Shown in pieces: positions 36,862-46,363 of a stretch of 64,000 bases of DNA. The DNA lies in contig NZ_AP027732.1 in assembly GCF_030296615.1 (NCBI RefSeq), forward strand, positions 3,725,042 through 3,789,041, given 5' to 3'. Source of the stretch: Frondihabitans sucicola (GTDB lineage: Bacteria; Actinomycetota; Actinomycetes; Actinomycetales; Microbacteriaceae). The position numbers and the translations under genes were made by a program. Within the stretch, counting starts at the first letter, position 1. Each line of letters begins with the position of its first letter. Under the pieces are notes generated by a model. That model was not told the DNA's origin. It searched no databases and was given only the letters and a program-made list of their open reading frames with translations.

Positions 36862-37425
36862 ATGAAAGACAAGGGGACGAGCCAGAAGAGTCTGGCCGTC
36901 AGCGCTTGGGAGTCGCTCTTCCGAGCTCAGGTCACCATCATGCGCGAGCTGACCGCCTGTTTCCCGACGGGTGAGATCTCCTTCAACGAGTACGACGTCC
37001 TGTTCAACCTGTCGAACCAGCCCGAGCGGCGCGCCCGCCTCAAAGAGCTGACACAGCACCTCCTCCTCACGCAGCCGAGCATCAGCCGTCTCGTCGACAG
37101 GCTCACCACCAAGGGCGTCGTCGAGAAACTGAGCGACCCCGGCGACGGCCGCGGCATCATCGTCGCCATGACCCCACTCGGCTCCGACATCTTCCGCAGC
37201 ACGGCCGTGCGTCACGCCGAAGCGATCTCGCGCCGCGTGGGCGGCACCCTCGACCACGACGAGCTCGAACAGCTCATGGCGCTCTGCACCAAGCTCCGCC
37301 TGGGCCCGACGATCGCCGACGTTCCCGAGGCCGAGGCGTGCCCGGTTCTGAGCGACGACGAGACCGACGACAGCGCGGTCGCACCGTCCGGATCGACCGC
37401 CGACCCTCTCGTGGCCGGCCGCTGA
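36862..37425 (+). CDS. MarR family transcriptional regulator
   Basis: The 187-residue protein has the MarR winged helix: RARLKELTQHLLLTQPSISRLVDRLTTKGVVEKL near residues 55-88, with the wing DPGDGRGIIVAMT. The N-terminal helix contains ESLFRAQVTIMREL. An acidic tail of about 35 residues follows the last helix. GAGGAG lies six bases before the ATG. The photolyase GTG immediately follows its stop codon, so the two are one operon and the regulator may control photolyase expression. The ligand is unknown. Confidence 0.9.
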   Translation: MKDKGTSQKSLAVSAWESLFRAQVTIMRELTACFPTGEISFNEYDVLFNLSNQPERRARLKELTQHLLLTQPSISRLVDRLTTKGVVEKLSDPGDGRGIIVAMTPLGSDIFRSTAVRHAEAISRRVGGTLDHDELEQLMALCTKLRLGPTIADVPEAEACPVLSDDETDDSAVAPSGSTADPLVAGR

Positions 37426-38798
37426 GTGGTCTCCCGAACCCTGGTCTGGCTGCGCGACGACCTTCGCGTGGCCGACAATCCAGCACTGCACCACGCGATC
37501 CAGCGCGGGGGCGAGGTCGTCGTGGCCTATGTCCTCGACGACGAGACCACCGCAATCCGCCCGCTCGGGGGCGCCTCCCGCTGGTGGTTGCATCAGAGCC
37601 TCGCCGCTCTGTCCGCCGAACTCGAGCGACGCGGCGCACGTCTGACCCTCCGTCGCGGCGCGGCGGCCGATGTCATTCCCTCCCTCGTCGACGAGTCGGG
37701 CGCCGACGCCGTGTTCTGGAACCGCCGGTACGGCAAGGCGGCGCGCGACGCCGACGCGGCTCTCAAGTCGTCGCTCCGCGATCGTGAGCTCGACGTGAGC
37801 AGCTTCCAGGGCAGCCTGCTGTTCGAGCCCTGGACGGTTCAGACCGGCCAGGGCACCCCGTTCAAGGTCTTCACGCCGTTCTATCGCGCCTGTCTCGAGC
37901 AGCCCGAGCCTCGACACCCCTTCCCAGCGCCGAGCGACATCCCCTCCCCCGCGACGGCCCTCCCGAGCGACGACCTCGACTCCTGGGCTCTCGAGCCCTC
38001 TCGCCCCGACTGGGCGGGCGGGCTCCGCGACCGGTGGGAGCCCGGGGAGAAGGGGCGCACCGCACCCTCGAGGCGTTCATCCGCGACGATCTCGCCGACT
38101 ACGCCGACCGCGACTTCCCGGCCGACGACACGACGAGCCACCTCTCCCCGTTCCTCCGCTTCGGCGAGATCAGCCCCTTCCAGGTCTGGCACCGCCTGCG
38201 CGGCAACGTCCCGCAGAACGCGAAGGGGCAGGTGGGGGCTTTCCTCCGCCAGGTGATCTGGCGCGAGTTCAACCACGTCGTGCTCTTCGCCAACCCCGAC
38301 CTCGCCACCGCCAACTACCGGCCCGAGTTCGACGAGTTCGAGTGGCACGAGCCCGAGGCCGACGTCCTTCGCGCCTGGCAGGAGGGCCGCACGGGCATCC
38401 CTCTTGTCGACGCGGGCATGCGCGAGCTCTGGCAGACCGGGGTGATGCACAATCGCGTGCGGATGGTCGTCGCCAGTTTTCTCATCAAGAATCTCCTGAT
38501 CGACTGGCGCCTCGGTGAGCAGTGGTTCTGGGACACCCTGGTCGACGCCGACGAAGCGAACAATCCGGGCAACTGGCAGTGGGTCGCCGGGTCAGGCGCC
38601 GACGCGGCGCCGTACTTCCGCGTCTTCAACCCCGAACTACAAGCCGACAAGTTCGACAAGCAGCACGAGTACGTCGGTCGCTGGGTGCCCGAGTTCGGCA
38701 CCGACGACTATCCGGAGCCGATCGTCGACCTCAAGGAGTCGCGTCGGCGCGCACTCGACTCGTACGACACCATGCGACGAAAGGCCGGGCTCGCGTGA
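37426..38798 (+). CDS. phr: Deoxyribodipyrimidine photolyase, split by a one-base deletion
   Basis: This flavoprotein repairs UV-induced pyrimidine dimers with light. The N-terminal photolyase domain starts VSRTLVWLRDDLRVADNPALHHA and includes FWNRRYG and FKVFTPFYRACL. The FAD domain in the other frame has LSPFLRFGEISPFQVW, REFNHVVLFANP, GMRELWQTGVMHNRVRMVVAS and DEANNPGNWQWVAGSGADAAP. The run of four G at 38052-38055 should be five, giving EPGEKGAHRTLEAFI and a 457-residue class I enzyme. The start follows the MarR stop directly, and the stop overlaps the next gene (GTGA). Confidence 0.92.
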
Positions 38799-40306
38799 CC
38801 ATCGACCCCTCCGATCTTCGGGCCGCGGTCAGCGGCGTCGACTCCCTCTTCCGGGCGCGCGTGGCCGAAAAGCGCGCCCCGAGCGCGGCCTACGGGGTGT
38901 TCACGCGCGACGGCCTCGTTCACACGGGCTCCACCGGCGACGTCGCCGGGGCAGCGCCCACCGCCGACACGATCTACCGCATCGCGTCCTGCACGAAGAG
39001 CTTCACCGCCACCGCGCTGCTCGCCCTCCGCGACGCCGGCGCGCTCGACCTCGACGCACCCGTCACCGATTTCGTTCCGGCGTTCGGCGACGTGACGCTG
39101 CCCACGGCCGATTCGCCGATCCCGACTGTCCGCATGCTCCTCACCATGTCGGCCGGCCTGCCGACCGACGACCCCTGGGGCGACCGCCAAGAGCCGATCA
39201 CCGACCGAGAACTCGACACCCTCCTGGGGCGAGGACTCCGGTTCGACAGCGTGCCAGGCACCCGGTTCGCCTACTCGAACCTCGGCTACGCGCTGCTGGG
39301 CCGGGTGGTGACCATCGCGGCGGGGCGCCCTTACCGCGAGGTCGTCAGCGAGACGATCCTGCGCCCTCTCGGCCTCGAGTCGACCGGCTTCGAGCGCCCG
39401 AACGGCGACGACGACCGCCTCGCCATCGGGCACCGATTCCTCGACGACGCGTGGCAGCCGCTGCCGTTCTCCGGCCCGGGCGGATTCTCGTCGATCGGCG
39501 GCCTGTTCAGCACGGTCACCGATCTCTCGCGGTGGGCGCGCTGGCTCGCGTCCGCCTTCGATCCGGCCGGCGACGAATCGGAGGCACCCTCCGCAGGATC
39601 ACGCGCACCGGGTGACCACGACGGCATCCTGTCGCGCGCGTCGCGGCGCGAACTGCAGCAGCAGTACCGATTCGTCCCGGCTCTCGCGGCTCAGCCCAGC
39701 GGCTACGGCTTCGGTCTCTTCGTCGAGCAGCAGCCTGGCCTCGGCGAGATCGTCTCGCACTCCGGTGGCTACCCGGGCTTCTCGGCGCACATGCGCTGGC
39801 ACCCTGCTTCCGGCATCGGCGTGGTCGCGTTCGAGAACGCGACCTACGCCCAGGTCTCCGTTCCCGCCGCGACCGCACTGCACGGGATCCTGCACGATCT
39901 CTCCGCCGAACCCGTCCCAGCTGTGTGGCCCGAGGTCGTCACCGCCAAAGCGCTCGTCGAGAGCGCCCTCCACGGGGCCACGCTGCCGGCCGACACGGTC
40001 TCCGAGAACGTCGAGCTCGATGTCCCGTTCACGCATCGCCGCGCCGCCTGGGCTCGGGCGATCGACGAGATCGGCGGCTTCGACGGCAGTGGTACGGCGT
40101 TCGCCGCGGCCGGTGAACGTCCGACGGGTCCACGATCGCCGCTGGTCCCGATCGACGTCGACTCCGGTGAAGAGTCCCTCGCCCCGTCACACCTGGTCTG
40201 GCGGCTTCCCGGCCGCTCCGGCCGGCTCCGCGTCGAAATCCGTCTGACTCCCGAGCTGCCTCCGCGCATCCAGACGCTCACCGTCCGCACCGAACGGCTC
40301 GGCTAG
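38795..40306 (+). CDS. Serine hydrolase, beta-lactamase/DD-peptidase family
   Basis: The 503-residue protein has the class C beta-lactamase fold. The catalytic SxxK is SCTK at residues 65-68, the YxN element is YSN at 160-162, and the third motif is HSGG at 322-325. No signal peptide is visible, so it is probably a cytosolic esterase or peptidase rather than a secreted antibiotic-resistance enzyme. A C-terminal domain of about 130 residues follows the catalytic part. The GTG at 38795 overlaps the photolyase stop, indicating coupled translation with MarR and photolyase. Confidence 0.88.
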   Translation: MTIDPSDLRAAVSGVDSLFRARVAEKRAPSAAYGVFTRDGLVHTGSTGDVAGAAPTADTIYRIASCTKSFTATALLALRDAGALDLDAPVTDFVPAFGDVTLPTADSPIPTVRMLLTMSAGLPTDDPWGDRQEPITDRELDTLLGRGLRFDSVPGTRFAYSNLGYALLGRVVTIAAGRPYREVVSETILRPLGLESTGFERPNGDDDRLAIGHRFLDDAWQPLPFSGPGGFSSIGGLFSTVTDLSRWARWLASAFDPAGDESEAPSAGSRAPGDHDGILSRASRRELQQQYRFVPALAAQPSGYGFGLFVEQQPGLGEIVSHSGGYPGFSAHMRWHPASGIGVVAFENATYAQVSVPAATALHGILHDLSAEPVPAVWPEVVTAKALVESALHGATLPADTVSENVELDVPFTHRRAAWARAIDEIGGFDGSGTAFAAAGERPTGPRSPLVPIDVDSGEESLAPSHLVWRLPGRSGRLRVEIRLTPELPPRIQTLTVRTERLG

Positions 40307-40326
40307 GGCGCCGTCTACCGCCCGGG

Positions 40327-41256
40327 CTACCGCGCGGGCCGGCCGCCCACGACGCCCAGAGCCAGGGCCGCGGCCTTCACGCCCTTCCGGCTGGCCATCG
40401 CGAGGCTCGGCGATTGAAGCCACGCGCACAGGAAACCCGCGCTGAACGCGTCACCCACGCCGATCGGGTCGACGAAGCGCGACGCGACCGGCGGCGAGTG
40501 GACGAGCTTGCCGGTTCGCCGCCCGGCGACGGACGATCCGTCGGGGAGGGCGAGGGCTACGACGCCGAACCGGGCCGCAAGGGCTCGAACGACATCCTCC
40601 GGCTCCTCCTCACCGCTGAGCAGGCGGCCCTCGTCGAGGCTCGGAAAGAACAGGTCGGCTCCCTCGACGATGTCCAGGAAAGCCTGCGGACCGTAGTCGG
40701 CGATGAAACCCGACGACGCGGGATCGATCGACACCAGCGCTCCGGCGGCGCGGATCCTGCTCACGAGTCTCCGGTAGGCGACCGGACTCCGCGAGGTGAC
40801 CACGGTGTAACCGGTGAGGTGAACCGCCGCGACTCCGCGCAGGAGCTCGTCCGTGATCTTGTCGAGGACGAGGCCGGCGCTCGCACCCCGATCGGTCAGC
40901 ATCGTGCGGTGGGCTCCCTCGACCGTGATGACGACGGTGCCCGTGTGCTCGCTGGTGGCGTGGCTCAGATGCGGGACCACGCCGGCATCGGCCAGCAGCT
41001 GCGTGTGCCGCTGCACATCGCCGACCCCGACTCGGCCCACGAAGTCGGTGCCGATGCCGAGAGTCCCCAGCCACGCCGCCGTATTGGCCGCCGAACCGCC
41101 GGCCCGATGCCGGATCCTGGCGTCGGTGTCCGTGTTGGTGGTCGGACGCTTGGCCGGCATCACGATGATGTCGTCGAGCACGTCGCCGAAGACCAGGACG
41201 CGCGAGGTGGTCTCCGCTTTCGGCAGGCTGATGAGAGTGGGTGAGGTTCGGGGCAT
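40327..41256 (-). CDS. PfkB family sugar or nucleoside kinase
   Basis: The 309-residue ribokinase-like kinase has the N-terminal PfkB pattern RHRAGGSAANTAAWLGTLG (about residues 50-68), which binds the substrate. The C-terminal signature DPIGVGDAFSAGFL near residue 265 has the catalytic aspartate in GVGD. The signature is slightly unusual, with P-I-G-V-G-D where T-T-G-A-G-D is most common. The substrate is unknown. The gene stands alone, convergent with the serine hydrolase and divergent from the GNAT gene. Confidence 0.88.
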   Translation of the reverse strand: MPRTSPTLISLPKAETTSRVLVFGDVLDDIIVMPAKRPTTNTDTDARIRHRAGGSAANTAAWLGTLGIGTDFVGRVGVGDVQRHTQLLADAGVVPHLSHATSEHTGTVVITVEGAHRTMLTDRGASAGLVLDKITDELLRGVAAVHLTGYTVVTSRSPVAYRRLVSRIRAAGALVSIDPASSGFIADYGPQAFLDIVEGADLFFPSLDEGRLLSGEEEPEDVVRALAARFGVVALALPDGSSVAGRRTGKLVHSPPVASRFVDPIGVGDAFSAGFLCAWLQSPSLAMASRKGVKAAALALGVVGGRPAR

Positions 41257-41438
41257 GGCGGACAGGGTTCGGAACGACGACGATGTTCGACGGGCCCTCG
41301 GCGAAGACCGCTTACCAGCGCACCACGACCGAGCGCCGCTGCCCCGGTCAGAGCAGCAGAACCATCCGTCCAGAGGGCGTCGTTCACCCGCCAGTCACCC
41401 GAGTCGGCCGCCGGACCCCGGAACGCTACTGTCGAAGG

Positions 41439-41876
41439 ATGACGGTCACGCACCAGGAATCGCTCACCTCCGACCTCGATCCCGTCGTCCTCTACGAGAT
41501 CCTGCGTCTGCGCGTGGATGTGTTCGTGGTCGAGCAGGGTTGCGCCTACCCCGAGCTCGACGGCCGCGACGTCGAGCCGACGGCCCGCCAGTTCTGGTCG
41601 ACTGATGACGACGACGTGGCGGCGACGCTCCGGCTTCTCCACGACGGCGAGGACCGCCGGATCGGTCGTGTGGCGACGGCCCAGGCGGCTCGCGGGCGAG
41701 GCTTCGCGGGCGTCCTGATGCAGAGAGCGGTCGACGAGTGCGGGGGTCGCGCGATCCACCTCGACGCTCAGGAGCGTCTCGAGGGCTGGTACGGCCGCTA
41801 CGGTTTCGAACGCTCCGGCGAGGATTTCGTCGAGGACGGCCTCGTGCACATCCCGATGACGCGAGCAGCGCGCTGA
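41439..41876 (+). CDS. ElaA-like GNAT acetyltransferase
   Basis: The 145-residue protein begins with the ElaA pattern LDPVVLYEILRLRVDVFVVEQ followed by CAYPELDGRD. The acetyl-CoA-binding stretch is RIGRVATAQAARGRGFAGVLM and the C-terminal strand LEGWYGRYGFERSGEDFVEDG. The acceptor substrate is unknown. The ATG at 41439 lies six bases after TACTGT, consistent with a leaderless mRNA. Confidence 0.9.
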   Translation: MTVTHQESLTSDLDPVVLYEILRLRVDVFVVEQGCAYPELDGRDVEPTARQFWSTDDDDVAATLRLLHDGEDRRIGRVATAQAARGRGFAGVLMQRAVDECGGRAIHLDAQERLEGWYGRYGFERSGEDFVEDGLVHIPMTRAAR

Positions 41877-41949
41877 CGCGACGTCGGACCGAACCAGCTC
41901 TTTCGGCCCGCCCTTCCGCCGTACGCTCCCGCAGCCATACACTCGGAAA

Positions 41950-42561
41950 ATGGCACGCCGAGAGACACCGCCCCGCGAGCGCATCCTGCTCGCAGCCCAC
42001 ACCGAATTCGCCGAGCGCGGATTGGCCGGGGCGCGGATCGACACGATCGCCCGCTCTGCCGAGGCCAGCAAGGAGCGCCTGTACGCGCACTTCAAGACCA
42101 AACGCGAACTCTTCGACGCCGCTCTGGGCGCGAGCATCGATCGCTGGGTCGCGGCCGTTCCCCTCGACGCTCGTGATCTGCCCGGCTGGGCCTCACGGCT
42201 CTACCTGCACTTCTCCGAGCACGTCGACGACGCACGCCTGCTCCTCTGGGGTCAGATCGAGGGTGTGACGCTGGCCAGCCCCGGTGTCGTCGACCACGCC
42301 GAACTCGAGGCCCGACGCGACGGCGTCCGCCAGGCGCAGGCGGAAGGCCTCATCGCGACCGACTGGCGGCCCGACGAGGTGCTGACGATGTCGTTCGGGC
42401 TGGTGCTCGCGTGGTTCGTGACACCGGTGACCACCAACGTGCACCTGGGCGACACGGAGCGCCGCGCCATCGTCGTCCAGGAGGCCGTGACCCGATTGCT
42501 CTCGGGTGGGCCCCTTCCTCCCGAAGCGTCTCCGGGAGAGTCGGCGGTCAGCCAGGCCTGA
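41950..42561 (+). CDS. TetR family transcriptional regulator
   Basis: The 203-residue protein has the N-terminal TetR helix-turn-helix RERILLAAHTEFAERGLAGARI followed by IARSAEASKERLYAHFKTKRELF (residues 8-55) and a helical ligand domain with WGQIEGVTLASPGVV. It is closest to the TetR_C_17-type group by overall shape, but this is tentative. TACACT ends six bases before the ATG, indicating a leaderless mRNA. The dienelactone hydrolase gene follows in the same direction after 57 bases. Confidence 0.9.
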   Translation: MARRETPPRERILLAAHTEFAERGLAGARIDTIARSAEASKERLYAHFKTKRELFDAALGASIDRWVAAVPLDARDLPGWASRLYLHFSEHVDDARLLLWGQIEGVTLASPGVVDHAELEARRDGVRQAQAEGLIATDWRPDEVLTMSFGLVLAWFVTPVTTNVHLGDTERRAIVVQEAVTRLLSGGPLPPEASPGESAVSQA

Positions 42562-42618
42562 CCGCCCGACGGCCGTCATCCGCTCGATCCGAGACTCCTC
42601 GGAGTAACGTCGCAGACG

Positions 42619-43398
42619 ATGACTCCCGACACTCTCACCCCAGCACTCCGTGATCTCCTGGCCTCCGTCCCCGAAGCGCCGGTGACCTCCGAAACCGTCT
42701 CGTTCACGGCCGGCGACACCGAACTCGAGGGGTACGTCGCGCGCCCCGGCGACGACGGCCCCGCTCGACCCGGCGTGCTCGTCCTGCACGACTGGTTCGG
42801 AATGACCGACCACGTGAAGGTTCGAGCCGAGATGCTCGCGCGACTCGGCTACGTCGCCCTCGCCGGCGACATCTACGGCGTCGACTCGCAGCCGGCCGAC
42901 GGCGACGAGGCCGGGGCGCTGGCCGGGAGATTCTATGGCGACGTCGACCTCTTCCGCGCGCGGGCCCTGGCCAACCTGGAGCGGCTGCGGGCCGAGCCCG
43001 GCGTCGACTCCTCGCGGATCGCCGTGATGGGGTATTGCTTCGGCGGCTCCGGCGCACTCGAGGTGGCGAGGTCGGGCGCGGACGTGGCCGGTGTGGTGTC
43101 GTTCCACGGCAATCTGCGGACAGGTGCCCCAGCCGAACCCGGCAGTGTCACCGCGCCCGTGCTGGTCCTGACCGGAGCGGACGACCCCGTAGTACCGCCC
43201 GACTCCGTGACCGCCTTCGAGGACGAGCTGCGAACCGCGGGCGCCGACGACTGGCAGGTCGTCAGCTACTCCGGAGCCCTGCACGCGTTCGCGGTCCCCG
43301 GCACGAACTCGCCGGAGCACGGTGCCGCCTTCCAGGAGACCGCGAATCGGCGATCCTGGGTGGCCATGAAGGACTTCTTCGCCGAAGTGCTGGCTTAG
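42619..43398 (+). CDS. Dienelactone hydrolase family protein
   Basis: The 259-residue alpha/beta hydrolase has the family start region [21 protein letters not shown], the oxyanion-side LHDWFGM and the nucleophile elbow [12 protein letters not shown] with catalytic Cys rather than Ser, as in true dienelactone hydrolases. The catalytic Asp is in LTGADDPVV and the His in ALHAFAVPG. Its natural substrate is unknown. TAACGT ends eight bases before the ATG. Its stop overlaps the convergent ribH stop by four bases. Confidence 0.91.
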   Translation: MTPDTLTPALRDLLASVPEAPVTSETVSFTAGDTELEGYVARPGDDGPARPGVLVLHDWFGMTDHVKVRAEMLARLGYVALAGDIYGVDSQPADGDEAGALAGRFYGDVDLFRARALANLERLRAEPGVDSSRIAVMGYCFGGSGALEVARSGADVAGVVSFHGNLRTGAPAEPGSVTAPVLVLTGADDPVVPPDSVTAFEDELRTAGADDWQVVSYSGALHAFAVPGTNSPEHGAAFQETANRRSWVAMKDFFAEVLA

Positions 43399-43883
43399 GC
43401 GAGGAGGGCGGCGGCACCGAGCGCCCGCAGGGTCAGCACCGTCTGCACGGCGGCCGACGCCGCCTCGTCGCCTTTGTCTTCTTTCGAGCCTTCGAGGCCT
43501 GCGCGATCCAGACCCTGCTGCTCGTCGTCGAGGGTGAGCACACCGAACCCGACCGGTTTGCCGGTGTCGAGGGCGACGCGGGTGAGCCCGGCGGTGGCGG
43601 CGTCGGAGACGAAGTCGAAGTGCGGTGTCCCTCCGCGGATGATGACGCCGAGCGCCACGACGGCGTCGGCCCCGTTCTCGAGGGCGGCCTTGGCGACGAC
43701 GGGAAGCTCGAAGCTCCCGGGGACGCGGATGACCGTGACGCTGGCGTTCATCGCGTCGAGCGAGCGCAGCGCCCCCGCGAGGAGGCCCTCGGCGATGACG
43801 GTGTGCCAGGTGCCCGCCACGACGGTGACGCGAACGCCGGTTCCGTCGATCGAGGTGGTCTCGGGTGCTCCTTCGCCGCTCAT
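43395..43883 (-). CDS. ribH: 6,7-Dimethyl-8-ribityllumazine synthase
   Basis: RibH condenses dihydroxybutanone phosphate with the ribitylaminouracil to form lumazine. The 162-residue protein shows [18 protein letters not shown] (substrate loop near residue 52), [18 protein letters not shown] with the catalytic histidine near residue 88, and [17 protein letters not shown]. It is the third gene of the rib operon, overlapping ribB by four bases, and lies downstream of the FMN riboswitch. Confidence 0.95.
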   Translation of the reverse strand: MSGEGAPETTSIDGTGVRVTVVAGTWHTVIAEGLLAGALRSLDAMNASVTVIRVPGSFELPVVAKAALENGADAVVALGVIIRGGTPHFDFVSDAATAGLTRVALDTGKPVGFGVLTLDDEQQGLDRAGLEGSKEDKGDEAASAAVQTVLTLRALGAAALLA

Positions 43884-44593
43884 GCGGTCGCTCCTTCTGT
43901 GGACGCGGCCGTCGAGGCTGCCGCTGTTGTCGGTGTTCGTGCCGGCGACGCCGACCCGGTCGTGGTCGCCGGCGCGTGCTCGTCGAGCCAGGCGATGAGC
44001 TGCGCGATCGTGATCACCGGGACACCCTCACGGTCTCCGAAGCGGAGCAGCTCGGGGAAGCGCATCATCTCGCCGTCGTCGGCCACGATCTCGCTGATGA
44101 CTCCCACGGGGCGAAGCGATGCCGCGATCATGAGGTCGACCGCCGCCTCGGTGTGTCCGTTGCGCGCACGAACGCCGCCGGGAACGGCTCGAAGCGGCAG
44201 GACGTGCCCGGGCCGGTGGAGATCGGCACGCACCGACGCGGGGTCGGCAAGGACGCGCAGGGTGTGTGCCCGGTCGTGGGCGCTGATGCCCGTCGTCACC
44301 CCCGCCGCAGCATCGACGCTGACCGTGTAGGCCGTCCCGCGCGTGTCTTCGTTGTGCGCGACCATGGGCGGCAGGTCGAGCCGGTCCGCGATCTCAGCGG
44401 TCATCGGGGCGCAGACGAAGCCGGACGAGTAGCGGACCAGCCAGGCCAGCCACTGCTGGGTCGCGAGCTCTGCGGACAGGATGATGTCGCCCTCGTTCTC
44501 GCGCGACTCGTCGTCGGCCACGATCACGGGGCGCCCGAGCCGCAGGTGCTCGAGGGCCGCCTCGACCGTGTTCGCCACCGTCGCCGTCATCAC
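43880..44593 (-). CDS. ribB: 3,4-Dihydroxy-2-butanone-4-phosphate synthase
   Basis: RibB makes the four-carbon unit of riboflavin from ribulose-5-phosphate. The 237-residue protein has the catalytic acidic loop [17 protein letters not shown] near residue 23-39, [22 protein letters not shown], and the C-terminal [16 protein letters not shown] with its metal histidine. Unlike many actinobacterial RibBA proteins it carries no GTP cyclohydrolase II domain; only a 35-residue Ala/Thr-rich tail follows. It overlaps both ribE and ribH by four bases. Confidence 0.94.
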   Translation of the reverse strand: MMTATVANTVEAALEHLRLGRPVIVADDESRENEGDIILSAELATQQWLAWLVRYSSGFVCAPMTAEIADRLDLPPMVAHNEDTRGTAYTVSVDAAAGVTTGISAHDRAHTLRVLADPASVRADLHRPGHVLPLRAVPGGVRARNGHTEAAVDLMIAASLRPVGVISEIVADDGEMMRFPELLRFGDREGVPVITIAQLIAWLDEHAPATTTGSASPARTPTTAAASTAASTEGATA

Positions 44594-45246
44594 AGGTCGA
44601 CCGTCGCGATCGGCGAGGCGTCGAGAGCCGCGGTCGCGACTTCGTCGAGGCGGAGCATCCTGCGGACGTGTCGGGCGATCACGTCGGTCTCGACGTTGAC
44701 GCTGTCGCCGACCTCCTTGACGCCGAGGGTGGTGGCGGCGAGCGTCTCGGGGATCAGCGACACCTCGAACCAGCCCTCGTCAGCACCCGCTTCGCTGATG
44801 TCGCTGACCGTGAGGCTGACGCCCTCGAGCGTGATCGAGCCCTTGTCGACGAGGAGCGGAGACAGATCGTCGGAGAGACGGAAGCGAAGTCGGCGCCAGG
44901 CGTCGCCGGGGTGGATCTCGAGGAGGGTCGCCGTGCCGTCGACGTGCCCCTGGACGATGTGGCCACCGAGGCGGTCGCCGACGCGAGCGGCGCGCTCGAG
45001 GTTGACCGGTGATCCGGCCACGAGATCGCCGATCGTCGACATGATGAGCGTCTGCTTCATGACGTCCGCCGTGAAGGACTCGGTGTCGCTCGCAACGACC
45101 GTGAGACACACGCCGCTGACGGAGACGGAGTCGCCGTGGTGGACTCCCTCGACGGCGAGCGGGCCGTGGACGGTCAGACGAACGGAGTCTCCGTTGTCGA
45201 CGATCCGGTCCACGCGGCCGAGTTCTTCGATGATTCCCGTGAACAC
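44590..45246 (-). CDS. ribE: Riboflavin synthase alpha chain
   Basis: The 218-residue enzyme dismutates two lumazines into riboflavin. It contains two repeated lumazine-binding barrels: residues 1-95 begin [13 protein letters not shown] and contain [11 protein letters not shown]; residues 98-195 contain [14 protein letters not shown] and [14 protein letters not shown]. The GTG at 45246 lies one base after the stop of a 20-residue ORF and about 155 bases below the FMN riboswitch. Together with ribB and ribH it forms a four-base-overlap operon. ribD and ribA are not in this window. Confidence 0.95.
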   Translation of the reverse strand: MFTGIIEELGRVDRIVDNGDSVRLTVHGPLAVEGVHHGDSVSVSGVCLTVVASDTESFTADVMKQTLIMSTIGDLVAGSPVNLERAARVGDRLGGHIVQGHVDGTATLLEIHPGDAWRRLRFRLSDDLSPLLVDKGSITLEGVSLTVSDISEAGADEGWFEVSLIPETLAATTLGVKEVGDSVNVETDVIARHVRRMLRLDEVATAALDASPIATVDL

Positions 45247-45247
45247 G

Positions 45248-45310
45248 TCAGCTCACCGCCCGCGTGGTGGGCTCGTGGGGTGTGCGGCTGCGCGTGATGC
45301 GGCTTGCCAT
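45248..45310 (-). CDS. 20-residue ORF abutting ribE, possible coupling leader
   Basis: ATG at 45310 follows GGAGAA by five bases and encodes MASRITRSRTPHEPTTRAVS, then TGA, one base before the ribE GTG. Its ribosome binding site lies just after the riboswitch expression platform, while ribE itself has no clear site, so ribE translation may depend on this small ORF. It could instead be a remnant of a longer upstream gene such as ribD. The product itself is not recognised. Confidence 0.5.
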   Translation of the reverse strand: MASRITRSRTPHEPTTRAVS

Positions 45311-45401
45311 GTCGTTCTCCGGTTTCGCTCTTCGAGAGCTCCGGGGAAGGGTCGGCCGACGGCCGCCGCCCACACGCTGAGGAATAACTCGTACGCGTGG
45401 G

Positions 45402-45554
45402 CACGCGCTGCCTCCTATCCGGACTTTCACCGTCGGTACTGGAATCACACCAGTTCAGCCACTCGTCTCGCCTCCGACCGTGAAGTCGGGGCGTTCGAAG
45501 CGGGTCGCGGACTATACCGCCGGTTCAGAATCTCACTGACCCCGGAGCGCGTTG
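45402..45554 (-). ncRNA. FMN riboswitch (RFN element)
   Basis: On the minus strand the conserved RFN sequences are all present: GGGGTCAGTGAGATTCTGAA near the 5' end, CCGGCGGTATAGTCCGCGAC, GGCTGAACTGGTGTGATTCC, AGTACCGACGGTGAAAGTCC and GGATAGGAGGCAGCGCG closing the P1 stem. It binds FMN and should shut down ribE-ribB-ribH. Downstream, GCCCACGCGT can pair with GCGTGTGGGC as part of the expression platform. Confidence 0.95.
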
Positions 45555-45678
45555 CTTGTTCTAGAAACTATCACCGGTTCGATTCGAGTGGCTTAAGCGT
45601 TACGTCCGTTGACATTGCGCCGCCCGCGATGCCCCGCCGGGCCCGGCTCTCTGCGGCTCGTGGGGCACCCGGGCCGGA

Positions 45679-46341
45679 TCACTCGACGATCACGCCGTGC
45701 TGAGCCGCGAAGAGCGGTGCCAGGAGGGTCAACTGTTGGTCGTCGATGATCGCGCCGCGCAGGCCGGGGATGCCGTCGATGCGATCGAAGGTCGTGGTGC
45801 GGAGGTCGACGGACGACAGTTCGGCCGAGGTGACGTCGAGTGTTCCGACGCGGCAGTCGACCAGGGCCACTCGCGTGGCGCGAACGCCCCCGAGATCGAG
45901 TTCGCCGATCGCGCAGTTCTCGATGACGACGTCTCGGAGCGTCGACCCGCGCAGGTTGAGGAAGTCGATCTTGCCGCCGGAGAGGCGGACCGACTCGAGT
46001 TCGGCGTCGAAGAGCTCGGCAGAACCCCACCGCGGCCGGTCGACCCGGACGGTGCGCCACGTCGTCCGCGCCGCCGAGAACTCGGGGGCGAACGGATCGA
46101 CGAACACCGACTCGACGAAACGACTGCCGCGGAGGCGCGTGGCTCCGAACGTGATGCCCTCGAAGACGCACTCGGAGAAAGTCGACCCCTCGAGGTCGTA
46201 CTCGGTGAGATCGCCGCCGTCGTAGCGCTCGGCATCGTGCGACTCGCGCGAGCGGAGCTCTTCGGCCGGAGCATCGGTCAGGTCTCGGGGATCCGCCTCG
46301 TCGACGCGCGGCGCCTCGAGGCCCTTCTTCGTCTTCGCCAT
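45679..46341 (-). CDS. Pentapeptide-repeat-like protein
   Basis: The 220-residue protein is built of degenerate five-residue repeats with A(D/N)LXX-like spacing, such as DLEGSTFSECVFEGITFGATRL, then SGGKIDFLNLRGSTLRDVVI and IGELDLGGVRATRVALVDC, which would form a right-handed quadrilateral helix. The N-terminal 45 residues are charged and outside the repeats. The function is unknown; some relatives mimic DNA and protect gyrase. The ATG at 46341 is 22 bases from the divergent aminotransferase start, and the two share a symmetrical promoter core. Confidence 0.82.
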   Translation of the reverse strand: MAKTKKGLEAPRVDEADPRDLTDAPAEELRSRESHDAERYDGGDLTEYDLEGSTFSECVFEGITFGATRLRGSRFVESVFVDPFAPEFSAARTTWRTVRVDRPRWGSAELFDAELESVRLSGGKIDFLNLRGSTLRDVVIENCAIGELDLGGVRATRVALVDCRVGTLDVTSAELSSVDLRTTTFDRIDGIPGLRGAIIDDQQLTLLAPLFAAQHGVIVE

Positions 46342-46347
46342 GCGAGA

Positions 46348-46357
46348 ACGGTACCGT
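46348..46357. promoter_or_regulatory. Symmetrical bidirectional -10 element
   Basis: ACGGTACCGT is a perfect 10-bp palindrome. It gives TACCGT on both strands, each ending six bases before a start codon (46341 minus, 46364 plus). One element can therefore place leaderless transcripts in both directions. Confidence 0.55.
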
Positions 46358-46363
46358 CGACCC

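Noticed and set aside
45248..45310. Intact ribD between the riboswitch and ribE
   Set aside because: Only a 20-codon ORF fits in the space, and no deaminase or reductase motif is present in any frame.
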